64,000 nt of DNA, from the NCBI RefSeq assembly GCF_001046895.1, contig NZ_CAQI01000032.1, forward strand, positions 122,608 through 186,607. The letters run 5' to 3'. Shown piece after piece: positions 16,622 through 24,241 of the stretch. The notes under the pieces were generated by a model, which was not told the DNA's origin, did no database searches, and saw only the letters and a program-made list of their open reading frames with translations. This DNA comes from Pseudarthrobacter siccitolerans (GTDB lineage Bacteria; Actinomycetota; Actinomycetes; Actinomycetales; Micrococcaceae). The stretch's first letter is position 1. The number at the start of each line of letters is the position of its first letter. The translations under genes and the position numbers were made by a program.

Positions 16622-17053
16622 CTAGTCTTCGTCGTCCTCGAAGGCCCACTCGAACATGTCGAACACGAACTCGGAGAAGGTGCCCTCTTCGGATTTCCAT
16701 TGGCCGCGGGCATTGTTGCGGCGGTAAACGATGGGATCGGGGACGCTGAGGTCGCCCACCCGGAAACCCCAGGTGTATTCCTCTTCCTCGTCCTCGAGGA
16801 ACATCAGGAAGCCTTCGTCATCAACTTCGAGCTCGTCCGGGTCCCAGAAGTAGTGGTAGGCCTCCATCAGGTCCTCGCACCCGCCAATGGCCAGGTAGAA
16901 CTCGCGCAGGACCAGGGGAATCTGGAACTGGTGGTCGGCGAGGGCCTTGTCCAGCTCTTCTGGGGACAGGCCGTCCTCTTCCTGCCATTCATCCTCGAGA
17001 TACTTCGGAACAAGCGCGCGGAATTTCTCGAGGAACATGTCAGTCATGCTCAT
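16622..17053 (-). CDS. SMI1/KNR4 (SUKH)-like acidic protein
   Basis: 143 residues, very acidic (EDEEEEYTW and a C-terminal AFEDDED). The pattern GLSPEELDKALADHQFQIP, then LVLREFYLAIGG, resembles the SUKH/SMI1-KNR4 superfamily, members of which are often immunity proteins against polymorphic toxins but may have other roles. No toxin gene is nearby. ATG 17053 is given; ATG at 17047 has a better-spaced AGGA and would remove two residues. It is 7 bp downstream of the TRIC-family gene on the same strand, so they are probably cotranscribed. Confidence 0.65.
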   Translation of the reverse strand: MSMTDMFLEKFRALVPKYLEDEWQEEDGLSPEELDKALADHQFQIPLVLREFYLAIGGCEDLMEAYHYFWDPDELEVDDEGFLMFLEDEEEEYTWGFRVGDLSVPDPIVYRRNNARGQWKSEEGTFSEFVFDMFEWAFEDDED

Positions 17054-17060
17054 ATCCTAG

Positions 17061-17729
17061 CTAATTCCGGCCCTTCGATTCGCCGTTGCCGGGCCCTGCC
17101 CGGTGCCACCCGCGAACGGCGAGCGGCGCCTGCCAGGAGCGTCGCCAGGCCAGGACCCGGAACGTGAAGACCAGCGCCGCGATCACGGCCGCGGTCAACA
17201 CATTGAACACGCCCAGGACCGACAGGGCAGCGGTCATGGCAGCCCCCAGGAAGGCCGGCAGCGCGTAGATGTCCTTGGCATTAAAAAGCTCCGGAACCTC
17301 GTTGGCAACCACGTCCCGCAGCAGGCCCCCGCCCACAGCCGACGTCACTCCCAGGAGCACCGATGCCACCGGATTCAGGCCGGTGGCCAGCGCCTTGAGC
17401 GTGCCCGTCATGCAGAACAAGGCCAGCCCGCCGGCGTCGAACAGGGTCAGCAGTGACGTGTAGCGCTGGACGCTGGAGAACAGGAAATACACCAGGACCG
17501 TGGCCAGCAGCGGCGGCACCAGGTAGGCGGGGTTGGTGAAAGCTGCCGGAACCACGCCAAGGATGATGTCCCGGATGACGCCGCCGCCCAGGCCCACCAG
17601 GGAAGCCAGCAACAGGGAACCCACAATGTCGATCTGCTTGCGCGCCGCGAGCAGCGAACCCGAGACGGCGAAGAAGAAGACGCCCAGCAGATCCAGCCAG
17701 ACGGGCGCGTTGTCAAAGGGGAATGTCAT
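17061..17729 (-). CDS. TRIC/UPF0126 family membrane protein
   Basis: A 222-residue membrane protein with about seven hydrophobic segments. It contains two copies of a half-domain, each with a glycine-rich helix: GLGGGVIRDIIL in the first and AVGGGLLRDVVANE in the second. This duplicated GGG-x-x-RD arrangement is the mark of the UPF0126 family, related to trimeric intracellular cation channels; bacterial members have been shown to form potassium-permeable trimers. The substrate here is inferred only from family. Divergent from the CbiX gene with a 61-bp spacer. Confidence 0.85.
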   Translation of the reverse strand: MTFPFDNAPVWLDLLGVFFFAVSGSLLAARKQIDIVGSLLLASLVGLGGGVIRDIILGVVPAAFTNPAYLVPPLLATVLVYFLFSSVQRYTSLLTLFDAGGLALFCMTGTLKALATGLNPVASVLLGVTSAVGGGLLRDVVANEVPELFNAKDIYALPAFLGAAMTAALSVLGVFNVLTAAVIAALVFTFRVLAWRRSWQAPLAVRGWHRAGPGNGESKGRN

Positions 17730-17790
17730 GGAGCGTCCCGGCGGTTACAAAGAGGGCGGACAGGGCGGCTCCAACGTTACGCTAGCCCCT

Positions 17791-18660
17791 ATGAACAGCC
17801 CCATCATGATCGCCTGCGCCCATGGGACGTCCAACACACAAGGCGCCGCGGAGGTCAACGCCCTGCGCGATGCCATCGCCGCGCTCCGCCCGGGCCTCGA
17901 CGTCCGGGAAGCCTACGTGGACGTCCAGCAGCCGGACTTGGTGGACGTGGTGGCGGGGCTGCCGGCGGGGGAGTCCGCCGTCGTGGTTCCGCTGTTGCTC
18001 AGCGTGGGCTACCACGTGAAAGTGGATATCGCCCGGGCCGTGAAGAGCCGGCCGGGCAGTGCGGCGGCCGCTCCGCTGGGCCCGGATCCGCGCCTTGCCG
18101 CGCTGCTGGACCAGCGGCTGCGCGAAGCAGGGGTCACGGATAACGACGTGATTGTCCTTGCCGCCGCGGGCTCCTCCAACCCCAGGGCCGCCGTGAGCGT
18201 GGAGGAACTGCTGGGCCAGCTCCAGGAGCTGCGGTCCAACCGGATGGTGGCCGCGTATGGTGCCTCCGCCAAGCCTTCCGTGCCCGACGCCGTCGCGATG
18301 CTTCGCGAGGAACTGGAGGGAGGTGCCGGTGCGGGGGAGTCCGCGGGGGCTGTCGACGTCGGCGGCCGCGTGGTGATCGCCTCCTACCTCCTGGCGCCGG
18401 GCTACTTCCACGACCAGCTCGCCAAAGCGGGGGCTGACGTTGTGACCGCACCACTGCTGCCCTCCCCGGTGCTGGCCGAGATCGCGCTGGAACGGTACGA
18501 CGCCGCCGTCGCCAAAGCTCAGGAAGCCGCCGCGGCGGCGCCGGCTCAAGCAGCTGCCGAGCCGCCCGCTGAAGCATCAAAGGCCGTGCCTTCCGAAACA
18601 CAGGAGGGTGGCGTGTTCAAGGCCGTCCGGCGTTTCGTGACGAAATATTTCCCTAGGTGA
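17791..18660 (+). CDS. CbiX/SirB-type sirohydrochlorin chelatase
   Basis: A 289-residue protein of the CbiX family with two tandem half-domains. The first begins MIACAHGTS with the metal-binding His11 and later VVVPLLLSVGYHVKVDI; the second repeats the fold with IVLAAAGSSNPRA and VVIASYLLAPGYFHD. The C-terminal 50 residues are an Ala/Pro/Glu linker and a basic tail. It should insert iron into sirohydrochlorin to give siroheme for the sulfite reductase encoded 54 bp downstream. TACGCT, a possible -10, ends 7 nt before the ATG and there is no Shine-Dalgarno sequence, suggesting a leaderless message. Cobalt rather than iron cannot be excluded. Confidence 0.85.
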   Translation: MNSPIMIACAHGTSNTQGAAEVNALRDAIAALRPGLDVREAYVDVQQPDLVDVVAGLPAGESAVVVPLLLSVGYHVKVDIARAVKSRPGSAAAAPLGPDPRLAALLDQRLREAGVTDNDVIVLAAAGSSNPRAAVSVEELLGQLQELRSNRMVAAYGASAKPSVPDAVAMLREELEGGAGAGESAGAVDVGGRVVIASYLLAPGYFHDQLAKAGADVVTAPLLPSPVLAEIALERYDAAVAKAQEAAAAAPAQAAAEPPAEASKAVPSETQEGGVFKAVRRFVTKYFPR

Positions 18661-18678
18661 CTTAGCGTTTCCGGCCCT

Positions 18679-18714
18679 TTGTGACGCTCTTCGAACGGGA
18701 CCTACAGTCGATGC
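18679..18714 (+). promoter_or_regulatory. sirA promoter, leaderless, matches the cysG promoter
   Basis: -35 TTGTGA (18679-18684), 18-bp spacer, -10 TACAGT (18703-18708), then 6 nt to the ATG at 18715. The cysG promoter at 29205-29240 has TTGTGG, 18 bp, TACCGT and 6 nt, with further shared bases around each element (GGCC before the -35, GAT before the CATG). Confidence 0.7.
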
Positions 18715-20460
18715 ATGACTGATACAGCTCTAGCCGGAGCGTCCGCGGACAGCGCCGCCCCGAAGCGCCCGGCCCGCCCGTCCCGACCCACTGCAAAACC
18801 GCACGGTCAGTGGAAAGTGGACGGCAAAACGCCCCTGAACGCCAACGAAACCTGGAAACAGGAAGACGACGGCCTTAACGTGCGCGAGCGTATCGAGACC
18901 ATCTACTCCAAAGAGGGCTTCGACGCCATCCCCGGCCAGGACCTGCACGGCCGGTTCCGCTGGTGGGGCCTGTACACCCAGCGCAAGCCCGGGATCGACG
19001 GCGGCAAGACCGCAACCCTTGAGCCGCACGAGCTCGAAGACAAGTACTTCATGCTCCGGGTGAGGATCGACGGCGGCGCACTCACCACCGAGCAGCTGCG
19101 CGTCATCGGCCAGATCTCCGTGGACTTCGCCCGGGACTCCGCCGACCTTACGGACCGGCAGAACATCCAGCTGCACTGGATCCGCGTGGAGGACATCCCC
19201 GAAATCTGGAACCGCCTGGAAGGTGTTGGCCTGTCCACCACCGAGGCCTGCGGCGACGTTCCCCGCGTCATCCTGGGCTCGCCCGTGGCCGGCATCGCCA
19301 AGGACGAGATCATCGACCCCACCCCGCTCATTGCGGAACTGGGCGAGCGGTTCATTGGCAACCCGCTGCTGTCCAACCTTCCCCGCAAGTACAAGACCGC
19401 GATCACCGGCCACCCGAGCCAGGACGTGGTCCACGAGATCAACGACTTCGCCCTGGTCGGTGTGCGCCACCCCGAGCTCGGTGTCGGCTACGACCTCTGG
19501 GCCGGCGGTGCGCTGTCCACCAACCCGATGCTCGGCAAGCGCCTCGGCGCATTCGTGAAGCCGGAGCAGGCCGCGGATGTCTGGCTCGGCGTCACCAGCA
19601 TCTTCCGCGACTACGGCTACCGCCGCATGCGCACGAAGGCGCGCCTGAAGTTCCTGATGGCCGACTGGGGTCCGGAGAAGTTCCGCCAGATCCTCGAGGA
19701 CGAATACCTCGGTTACAAGCTGGCCGACGGTCCGGCCGCGCCCAAGCCCACCACCCCCGGCGACCACATCGGCGTGCACGAGCAGAAGGACGGCAAGTTC
19801 TTCATCGGCGCAACCCCGCTGGCCGGCCGCCTGTCCGGCGCCGCACTGGTCAAGCTCGCGGACACCCTCGAGGCCCGCGGCTCGTACCGGCTGCGCACCA
19901 CGCCGCACCAGAAGCTCGTGGTCCTGGACGTGGAAAAGGACCAGGTGGAGCCCCTCGTGGCCGAGCTGGACGCCCTGGGCCTGTCCGCCCGCCCGTCCGT
20001 GTTCCGCCGAGGCACCATCGCCTGCACCGGCATCGAGTACTGCAAGCTGGCCATCGTGGAGACCAAGCACACGGCCGCCACCGCCGTGGCCGAGCTGGAA
20101 CGCCGCCTGGCCGACCTCGCCGCCTCGGGCGAGCTGCCGCACGCACTGTCCCTGCACATCAACGGCTGCCCCAACTCCTGCGCCCGCATCCAGACCGCGG
20201 ACATCGGCCTCAAGGGCATGATGCTCCCCACGCCCGACGGCGACCCCTCCCCGGGTTTCCAGGTCCACCTGGGCGGCGGGCTGGCTTCCAACGACCGCGA
20301 GGAGGCCGGGCTGGGACGCACCGTCCGCGGCCTCAAGGTGTACGTTGACGACCTGCCCGACTACGTGGAGCGCGTAGTCCGCACCTTCGTGGCCCAGCGC
20401 GCCGAAGGCCAGACCTTCGCCGAGTGGGCCCACGCAGCAGAAGAGGAGGCACTCCAGTAA
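18715..20460 (+). CDS. sirA: Ferredoxin-dependent sulfite reductase
   Basis: A 581-residue siroheme/4Fe-4S enzyme reducing sulfite to sulfide. Cluster ligands are Cys437 and Cys443 (ACTGIEYC) and Cys485 and Cys489 (NGCPNSC). The mycobacterial enzyme has a covalent Tyr-Cys link beside siroheme; here Tyr87 (WWGLYTQR) and Cys179 (TTEACGDVPR) are 92 residues apart, the same spacing as Tyr69-Cys161 there. Ferredoxin dependence fits the lack of a flavin subunit and the presence of FprA genes nearby. The neighbours cysH, cysD and cysN favour sulfite over nitrite. The first 45 residues are Ala/Pro-rich and dispensable-looking. Leaderless start. Confidence 0.93.
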   Translation: MTDTALAGASADSAAPKRPARPSRPTAKPHGQWKVDGKTPLNANETWKQEDDGLNVRERIETIYSKEGFDAIPGQDLHGRFRWWGLYTQRKPGIDGGKTATLEPHELEDKYFMLRVRIDGGALTTEQLRVIGQISVDFARDSADLTDRQNIQLHWIRVEDIPEIWNRLEGVGLSTTEACGDVPRVILGSPVAGIAKDEIIDPTPLIAELGERFIGNPLLSNLPRKYKTAITGHPSQDVVHEINDFALVGVRHPELGVGYDLWAGGALSTNPMLGKRLGAFVKPEQAADVWLGVTSIFRDYGYRRMRTKARLKFLMADWGPEKFRQILEDEYLGYKLADGPAAPKPTTPGDHIGVHEQKDGKFFIGATPLAGRLSGAALVKLADTLEARGSYRLRTTPHQKLVVLDVEKDQVEPLVAELDALGLSARPSVFRRGTIACTGIEYCKLAIVETKHTAATAVAELERRLADLAASGELPHALSLHINGCPNSCARIQTADIGLKGMMLPTPDGDPSPGFQVHLGGGLASNDREEAGLGRTVRGLKVYVDDLPDYVERVVRTFVAQRAEGQTFAEWAHAAEEEALQ

Positions 20461-21260
20461 TGAGCAAGCATGCACTCGGAGTAGACCCGGTCGTTGCGCC
20501 GGCCCAAGCGGAAGCAGCGGTGGTTGAGCTCGCCGAAACCAAGGCCGCCGAAACCCCCAGGCTCCGCAGCAAGGACGAACTGAAGGCCCTCGCCGAGGCC
20601 GGCGCTGCCGAGCTCGGCTGGGACGCCCCCGCCCGCGATGTCATCGCCTGGGTGGAGCGCAACTTTGAGCTGCCCGCTGTCGCCGTCGCCTGCTCCATGG
20701 CCGATGCCGTCCTGCCGGCCCTGGTCGCGGACCAGCTGCCAGGCGTCGACGTCCTGTTCCTGGAGACCGGCTACCACTTCCCGGAAACCTACGCGACGCG
20801 CGACGAGGTGGCCGCGAACCTCCGCGTCAACGTGGTGGACGTGCTCCCGGAGAACACCGTGGAGCAGCAGGACCGGCTCCTGGGCAAGGACCTCTTCGCC
20901 CGCGACGCCGCCCAGTGCTGCGCCCTGCGCAAGGTGGCCCCGCTGCGCCGCACCCTGTCCGGCTACGAAGTCTGGTTCACCGGTGTCCGCCGCGACGAGG
21001 CACCCACCCGCACCAACACTCCGCTGGTGACCTGGGACGAGGCCAACGGCCTGGTCAAGGTGAACCCGGTGGCCGCGTGGACGTTCGACCAGCTGGTCCA
21101 GTACTCGGACGACAACCTCCTGCCCGTGAACCCGCTGCTTTCCCAGGGTTACCCCTCCATTGGCTGCCAGCCCTGCACCCGGAAGGTGGCGCCGGGCGAC
21201 GATCCCCGGGCCGGCCGCTGGGCAGGGACCGACAAGACAGAATGCGGACTACACGTATGA
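20460..21260 (+). CDS. cysH: APS reductase (adenylyl-sulfate reductase, thioredoxin type)
   Basis: 266 residues. Reduces adenylyl sulfate to sulfite. Four cysteines for a 4Fe-4S cluster, Cys153-Cys154 (QCCALRK) and Cys236/Cys239 (GCQPCTR), mark it as the APS rather than PAPS form, and the catalytic Cys262 is in the C-terminal ECGLH. The nucleotide-binding core begins VAVACSMADAVLP, with Cys-Ser-Met in place of the usual SGG-type start. ATG overlaps the sirA stop by one base (TAATG) and the stop overlaps cysD by four, indicating translational coupling. Absence of a CysC domain in the neighbouring CysN fits direct use of APS. Confidence 0.93.
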   Translation: MSKHALGVDPVVAPAQAEAAVVELAETKAAETPRLRSKDELKALAEAGAAELGWDAPARDVIAWVERNFELPAVAVACSMADAVLPALVADQLPGVDVLFLETGYHFPETYATRDEVAANLRVNVVDVLPENTVEQQDRLLGKDLFARDAAQCCALRKVAPLRRTLSGYEVWFTGVRRDEAPTRTNTPLVTWDEANGLVKVNPVAAWTFDQLVQYSDDNLLPVNPLLSQGYPSIGCQPCTRKVAPGDDPRAGRWAGTDKTECGLHV

Positions 21261-22204
21261 GCACTTACCTATCCGAGGAGACCCCCCAGGTGACTGAAGC
21301 TGCCGTATCCACGCGCCTCTCCAGCCTGGACACCCTCGAGTCCGAGGCCATCCACATCATCCGCGAGGTTGTTGCCGAGTTCGAGAAGCCTGCCCTGCTG
21401 TTCTCCGGCGGCAAGGACTCAGTGGTGATGCTGCACCTGGCCACCAAGGCTTTCTGGCCCGGCAAGGTTCCGTTCCCCGTGCTGCACGTGGACACCGGCC
21501 ACAACTTCCCTGAGGTCATCGACTTCCGCGACCGCACCGTAGAGCGCCTGGGCCTGAAGCTCGTGGTGGGTTCCGTGCAGGAGTTCATCGACCGCGGCGA
21601 GCTCGCCGAGCGCGCCGACGGCACCCGCAACCCGCTGCAGACCGTCCCCCTGCTGGATGCCATCCAGCGGAACAAGTTCGACGCCGTCTTTGGCGGCGGC
21701 CGCCGCGACGAGGACAAGGCCCGCGCCAAGGAGCGCATCCTGAGCCTGCGTGACGAGTTCGGCCAATGGGACCCGCGCAACCAGCGCCCCGAACTGTGGA
21801 ACCTCTACAACGGCCGCCACACGGTGGGCCAGCACGTCCGCGCGTTCCCCATCAGCAACTGGACCGAGCTGGACATCTGGCGCTACATCGAGCGCGAGAA
21901 CATCGAACTGCCGGGCCTGTACTACGCCCACGAGCGCGACGTCTTCGCCCGCGACGGGATGTGGCGCGCAGTGGGCGAGGTGTCCCAGCCGCTGCCGCAC
22001 GAGGAAGTCATCACCAAGACCGTCCGCTACCGCACCGTGGGGGACATGTCCTGCACCGGCGCCGTGGAGTCAGACGCGTACAGCGTGTCCGACGTGGTGG
22101 TTGAAGTTGCCGGCTCCACCCTGACCGAACGTGGCGCCACCCGTGCAGATGACCGCATCTCCGAGGCAGCCATGGAAGACCGCAAGAAGGACGGGTATTT
22201 CTAA
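21257..22204 (+). CDS. cysD: Sulfate adenylyltransferase subunit 2
   Basis: A 315-residue ATP-sulfurylase catalytic subunit of the PAPS-reductase/ATP pyrophosphatase fold. The PP-loop is SGGKDS (50-55), followed by LHVDTGHNFPEV, then GGGRRDEDKARAKERI and the C-terminal RYRTVGDMSCTGAVES typical of CysD. It forms the active complex with CysN. ATGA overlap with cysH; cysN begins immediately after the TAA. The longer open frame upstream reads through cysH in another frame and is not real. Confidence 0.95.
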   Translation: MSTYLSEETPQVTEAAVSTRLSSLDTLESEAIHIIREVVAEFEKPALLFSGGKDSVVMLHLATKAFWPGKVPFPVLHVDTGHNFPEVIDFRDRTVERLGLKLVVGSVQEFIDRGELAERADGTRNPLQTVPLLDAIQRNKFDAVFGGGRRDEDKARAKERILSLRDEFGQWDPRNQRPELWNLYNGRHTVGQHVRAFPISNWTELDIWRYIERENIELPGLYYAHERDVFARDGMWRAVGEVSQPLPHEEVITKTVRYRTVGDMSCTGAVESDAYSVSDVVVEVAGSTLTERGATRADDRISEAAMEDRKKDGYF

Positions 22205-23614
22205 ATGAGCACGATTTCCGAGATTTCGACAGGCTCACTCAACGAAGGCCTGCCCACCACACTGTTCCGTTTCGCCACCGCAGGATCGGTCGACGACGGC
22301 AAGTCCACTTTGGTGGGCCGCCTCCTTCACGATTCCAAGGCCATCCTGGCTGACACGCTCGACGCTGTTGCCCGCACCTCAGCGGACCGCGGCTTCGGCG
22401 GCGACAAGGGCGGCATCGACCTGGCGCTGCTGACCGACGGCCTGCGCGCCGAGCGTGAACAGGGCATCACCATCGACGTCGCCTACCGCTACTTCGCCAC
22501 CGACCGCCGCAGCTTCATCCTGGCCGACTGCCCCGGGCACGTGCAGTACACCAAGAACACGGTGACGGGCGCGTCCACTGCGGATGCCGTCGTCGTACTC
22601 ATTGACGCCCGCAAGGGTGTGCTGGAGCAGACCCGCCGGCACCTGTCCGTGCTGCAGCTGCTGCGCGTGGCCCATGTGATTGTGGCCGTGAACAAGATCG
22701 ACCTGGTGGACTTCAGCGAGTCCGTGTTCCGCGAGATCGAAGCCGACGTGCAGCAGGTGGGGCGCGAGCTGGGCCTTGGCTCGGATGGCATCGCCGACCT
22801 GCTGGTGGTTCCCGTGTCCGCGCTCGACGGCGACAACGTGGTGGAGCGCTCCGAGCGCACTCCCTGGTACACCGGTCCGGCACTGCTCGAGGTCCTCGAA
22901 ACCCTCCCCGCTGCTGACGAGCTGGAAAGCCACCTCGAGAGCTTCCGTTTCCCGGTGCAGCTGGTCATCCGGCCGCAGGGCGCCCTCGCTCCGGACGCCG
23001 TTGCAGCGGGCCTGGACATCGAGGCCTACCGCGACTACCGCGCGTACGCCGGCCAGATCACTGAAGGCTCGGTCAAGGTGGGGGACAAGGTCTCCGTGCT
23101 GACGCCCGGCCAGGATCCGCGAACCACCACAGTGGTGGGCATCGACTTCGCCGGCGCCTCCTTGGAGGAAGCAGCCGCGCCGCAGTCCGTTGCCATCCGC
23201 CTCGCGGAGGAGTTCGACGTCGCGCGCGGCGACACCATCGCCGCTGCCGGCACCGTCCGCGAAGCCTCCGCCGACCTGTACGCGTCGCTGTGCTGGCTGT
23301 CCCCGAAGCCGCTGCGCGAAGGCCAGAAGGTGCTGGTCAAGCACGGCACCCGCACCGTGCAGGCCCTGGTCCGCAACGTCAACGGCAAGCTGGACCTGTC
23401 CACCTTCAAGGTCGAGGCGGCATCCACCCTGGAACTCAACGACATCGGCCACGCGCAGCTCCGGCTCGCAGCGCCGCTGCCGCTCGAGAACTACCTGCAC
23501 CACCGCCGCACCGGCGCGTTCCTGGTGATCGATCCGCAGGACGGCAACACGCTGGCCGCCGGCCTGGTCAAGGACCACCCGGGTGACCACGAGGACGAGC
23601 GGTACAGCATCTAG
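22205..23614 (+). CDS. cysN: Sulfate adenylyltransferase subunit 1 (GTPase)
   Basis: A 469-residue elongation-factor-like GTPase that drives APS formation with CysD. G1 GSVDDGKST (27-35), G3 DCPGH (108-112), G4 NKID (163-166), followed by two beta-barrel domains. It stops after the barrel, with no CysC kinase fused, consistent with an APS reductase pathway. It starts directly after the cysD stop and is the last gene of the sirA-cysHDN operon; a perfect 25-bp hairpin follows. Confidence 0.95.
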   Translation: MSTISEISTGSLNEGLPTTLFRFATAGSVDDGKSTLVGRLLHDSKAILADTLDAVARTSADRGFGGDKGGIDLALLTDGLRAEREQGITIDVAYRYFATDRRSFILADCPGHVQYTKNTVTGASTADAVVVLIDARKGVLEQTRRHLSVLQLLRVAHVIVAVNKIDLVDFSESVFREIEADVQQVGRELGLGSDGIADLLVVPVSALDGDNVVERSERTPWYTGPALLEVLETLPAADELESHLESFRFPVQLVIRPQGALAPDAVAAGLDIEAYRDYRAYAGQITEGSVKVGDKVSVLTPGQDPRTTTVVGIDFAGASLEEAAAPQSVAIRLAEEFDVARGDTIAAAGTVREASADLYASLCWLSPKPLREGQKVLVKHGTRTVQALVRNVNGKLDLSTFKVEAASTLELNDIGHAQLRLAAPLPLENYLHHRRTGAFLVIDPQDGNTLAAGLVKDHPGDHEDERYSI

Positions 23615-23626
23615 CTTTCGCCCAAG

Positions 23627-23684
23627 TCGCCGGAATGGTGCGGGGTAGCCGGAACGCTACGGCTACCCCGCACCATTCCGGCGA
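23627..23684. terminator. Perfect 25-bp hairpin between cysN and SRPBCC gene
   Basis: Arms 23627-23651 and 23660-23684 are exactly complementary (left arm begins TCGCCGGAATGG), loop GAACGCTA. It separates convergent genes and could end both transcripts, although neither side has a long T-run. Its length and lack of T-tract also resemble the other palindromic elements of this window. Confidence 0.65.
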
Positions 23685-23704
23685 TTCCGTGGTTAACGGC
23701 TGGT

Positions 23705-24142
23705 TTACCGCCCGGCTTCGAGGATCGACTTGAGCTTCTGCAGGTCCTTCCGGGTCTCCCGCCGGATCATCGGGGCCATGAACAGGCCGGCGAGCTTCGA
23801 AAACCCGGACGGCTTGCCCGCATTGCCCAGGGTCATCCGGGTCCCGCCGCCGGCGTCGGTCCAGGTGTAGCTGGTCTGCATCGGGAACGGGCCCTGGGCG
23901 GTGCGCATCACCAGCTTCTCGCCGGGAACGTACTCAACAAACTCGTAGGTGTAATTCAGCTCGCGGCCCAGGAACTTCGCGGTGAACGCGACCTTGGATC
24001 CGGGCCCCACCGGCCCCGGGGTGAGGCGCTGGGACTTGTGGATGTTCACGTACCACTTCGGCGCGTTGTCCGGGTTGGCCGCGTACTCCGCCACCTCCGC
24101 CCTCGGCCGGTTGATGAGGATCTCGGTCTGGACGTTCACCAT
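23705..24142 (-). CDS. SRPBCC family protein
   Basis: A 145-residue polyketide-cyclase/dehydrase-like SRPBCC protein. Pattern: TEILINRPRAEVAEYAANPDNAPKW at the N-terminus, a central GSKVAFTAKFLGRELNYTYEFVEY, and a C-terminal amphipathic helix ending DLQKLKSILEAG. GAAGGAGA precedes the ATG. It is divergent from rtcB across a 99-bp spacer that contains a 6-6-6 dyad. Ligand unknown. Confidence 0.88.
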   Translation of the reverse strand: MVNVQTEILINRPRAEVAEYAANPDNAPKWYVNIHKSQRLTPGPVGPGSKVAFTAKFLGRELNYTYEFVEYVPGEKLVMRTAQGPFPMQTSYTWTDAGGGTRMTLGNAGKPSGFSKLAGLFMAPMIRRETRKDLQKLKSILEAGR

Positions 24143-24200
24143 GGTGCATCTCCTTCTGGGAGCCGGTTGCAGGCGGCCGCGGGGACCTGGGCGATAGCCT

Positions 24201-24218
24201 AGGACTCACGTTAGTCCT
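24201..24218. promoter_or_regulatory. Dyad in SRPBCC/rtcB divergent spacer
   Basis: AGGACT-cacgtt-AGTCCT, a perfect 6-bp inverted repeat located 24 bp before the rtcB start and 59 bp before the SRPBCC start. A candidate operator for either gene; no neighbouring regulator. Confidence 0.35.
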
Positions 24219-24241
24219 CATCCGGCAGTGGGAGGCGCAGC

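Noticed and set aside
18730..20475. 581-residue open frame antisense to sirA
   Set aside because: It mirrors a gene with complete catalytic motifs; its own translation is low-complexity (Val, Gly, Leu, His, Glu), as expected of a GC-rich shadow.
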